NCBI GenBank assembly: GCA_025450035.1
Contig: JANWIF010000130.1
Location: 1 to 41,979 of the forward strand
Length of the DNA stretch: 41,979 nucleotides
Reading direction: 5' to 3'
DNA from: Gemmatimonadaceae bacterium
GTDB lineage: Bacteria > Gemmatimonadota > Gemmatimonadetes > Gemmatimonadales > Gemmatimonadaceae
Within the stretch, counting starts at the first letter, position 1. Every line of letters starts with the position of its first letter. The translations under genes and the position numbers were made by a program. Under the pieces are notes generated by a model. The model made no database searches. It was not told where the DNA came from and saw nothing but the letters and a program-made list of their open reading frames with translations. Shown here one piece after another: positions 41,544 through 41,979 of the stretch.

Positions 41544-41979
41544 ATGTCTGGTCTTCCCAAAGGTCAGCGCGAGCAGTCGTTGATTCTCGTCTGCGCGCTC
41601 GCAATCGCCGCGATCGGAGCCTACTGGTACATGGTTTACACGCCGCGAGCCACCACACTCGAGAAGCAGCAGACGCAGGTCGAGCAGCTGGTCGCCATGA
41701 ACCAGCGCGCCAAATCGGAAATGAGCAAGGGCAACCTGAGTGAATTGCGCACGCAGCTCGCCCAGTACCAGCAGAACCTCGCGCTCATCCGCACGTTGGT
41801 GCCGGCGGGCAATGAGGTGCCGTCGCTGCTCGAGCAAGTCTCCACCGCCGCACGGCGCGCCGGCCTGGATCTCTCTACGGTCGACCCACAGCCAGTGCAG
41901 CAAGGGAGCAACTACGACACGTACCGCTACGGCATGTCGATCGTCGGTGGCTACCATGAGTTGGCCGAATTCTTCACGA
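41544..41979 (+). CDS. pilO: Type IV pilus assembly protein PilO, cut by window end
   Basis: First 145 residues of PilO: short cytoplasmic lead (MSGLPKGQREQ), one membrane helix (LILVCALAIAAIGAYWYMVY), a coiled coil (TTLEKQQTQVEQLVAMNQ) and the start of the periplasmic domain (LVPAGNEVPSLLEQVSTAA, FTHE-like end at the window edge: YHELAEFF). It forms a heterodimer with PilN around the pilus channel. ATG 41544 follows GAGG with a 6-nt spacer, 3 bp after the pilN stop. PilP and PilQ probably follow outside the window. Confidence 0.93.
   Translation, partial: MSGLPKGQREQSLILVCALAIAAIGAYWYMVYTPRATTLEKQQTQVEQLVAMNQRAKSEMSKGNLSELRTQLAQYQQNLALIRTLVPAGNEVPSLLEQVSTAARRAGLDLSTVDPQPVQQGSNYDTYRYGMSIVGGYHELAEFFT

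Noticed and set aside
40554-41957. Minus-strand open frame of ~467 codons opposite pilM-pilN-pilO
   Set aside because: Shadow of the pil genes; Arg/Asp/His-rich with no fold signature.

Overview
The window is about 42 kb of compact, high-GC (roughly two-thirds G+C by eye) chromosomal DNA with frequent GTG starts, many 4-bp GTGA or ATGA start/stop overlaps, and a gene set (a lipoprotein with a BIG2-like Ig domain, exported M16/M28 peptidases, a DUF3857-transglutaminase protein, RDD/SpoIIM with MoxR/DUF58, a type IV pilus pilMNO cluster) that is most like a Gemmatimonadota bacterium. That placement is inference from gene content and style. I see no tRNA, rRNA, CRISPR array, transposase or phage gene, so this looks like core chromosome rather than a mobile island.

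Layout. 1-5.5 kb: the 3' part of a cyclopropane-fatty-acid synthase, a quinone-oxidoreductase-like MDR enzyme, then a possible lipid-linked sugar group: a GT2 polyprenyl-phosphate glycosyltransferase, a ChbG/HpnK-type deacetylase that seems to start at ACG, and on the other strand a GT87/DUF2029 membrane glycosyltransferase; a small alpha/beta hydrolase follows. 5.6-14.9 kb, all on the minus strand: exported proteins, namely a small lipoprotein-like protein, an 863-residue lipoprotein with a serine-hydrolase-like motif and an Ig-like domain, a DUF3857/transglutaminase protein, an M28 peptidase and an M16 peptidase. 15.2-17.3 kb: a soluble Ser/Thr kinase with a DFS motif, convergent with the Sua5-type tRNA threonylcarbamoyladenosine enzyme.

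17.4-28.2 kb: a HEIAH metalloprotease-like lipoprotein and an RDD-SpoIIM fusion on the plus strand run into a minus-strand operon ordered mutY, MprF-like DUF2156 protein, DUF4129, DUF4350, MoxR ATPase, DUF58. 28.5-31.2 kb: an exported protein of unknown function, the ribosome-rescue factor arfB, and a CorC/HlyC-type CBS protein whose end overlaps arfB next to a G10 tract.

31.3-42 kb, plus strand: two consecutive NtrB/NtrC-type pairs (kinase-regulator-kinase-regulator, all overlapping by 4 bp), then minor pseudopilins (PilV-, PilW- and PilX-like) and pilM, pilN and a cut-off pilO. The double two-component cassette probably controls the pili through sigma-54, although I found no clear -24/-12 promoter.

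The most unusual signal is not a gene. The heptamer GCCTAAC (reverse GTTAGGC) occurs at least 32 times, every time inside a coding region, mostly as the rare Leu codon TTA followed by GGC. That is several times more often than base composition predicts.
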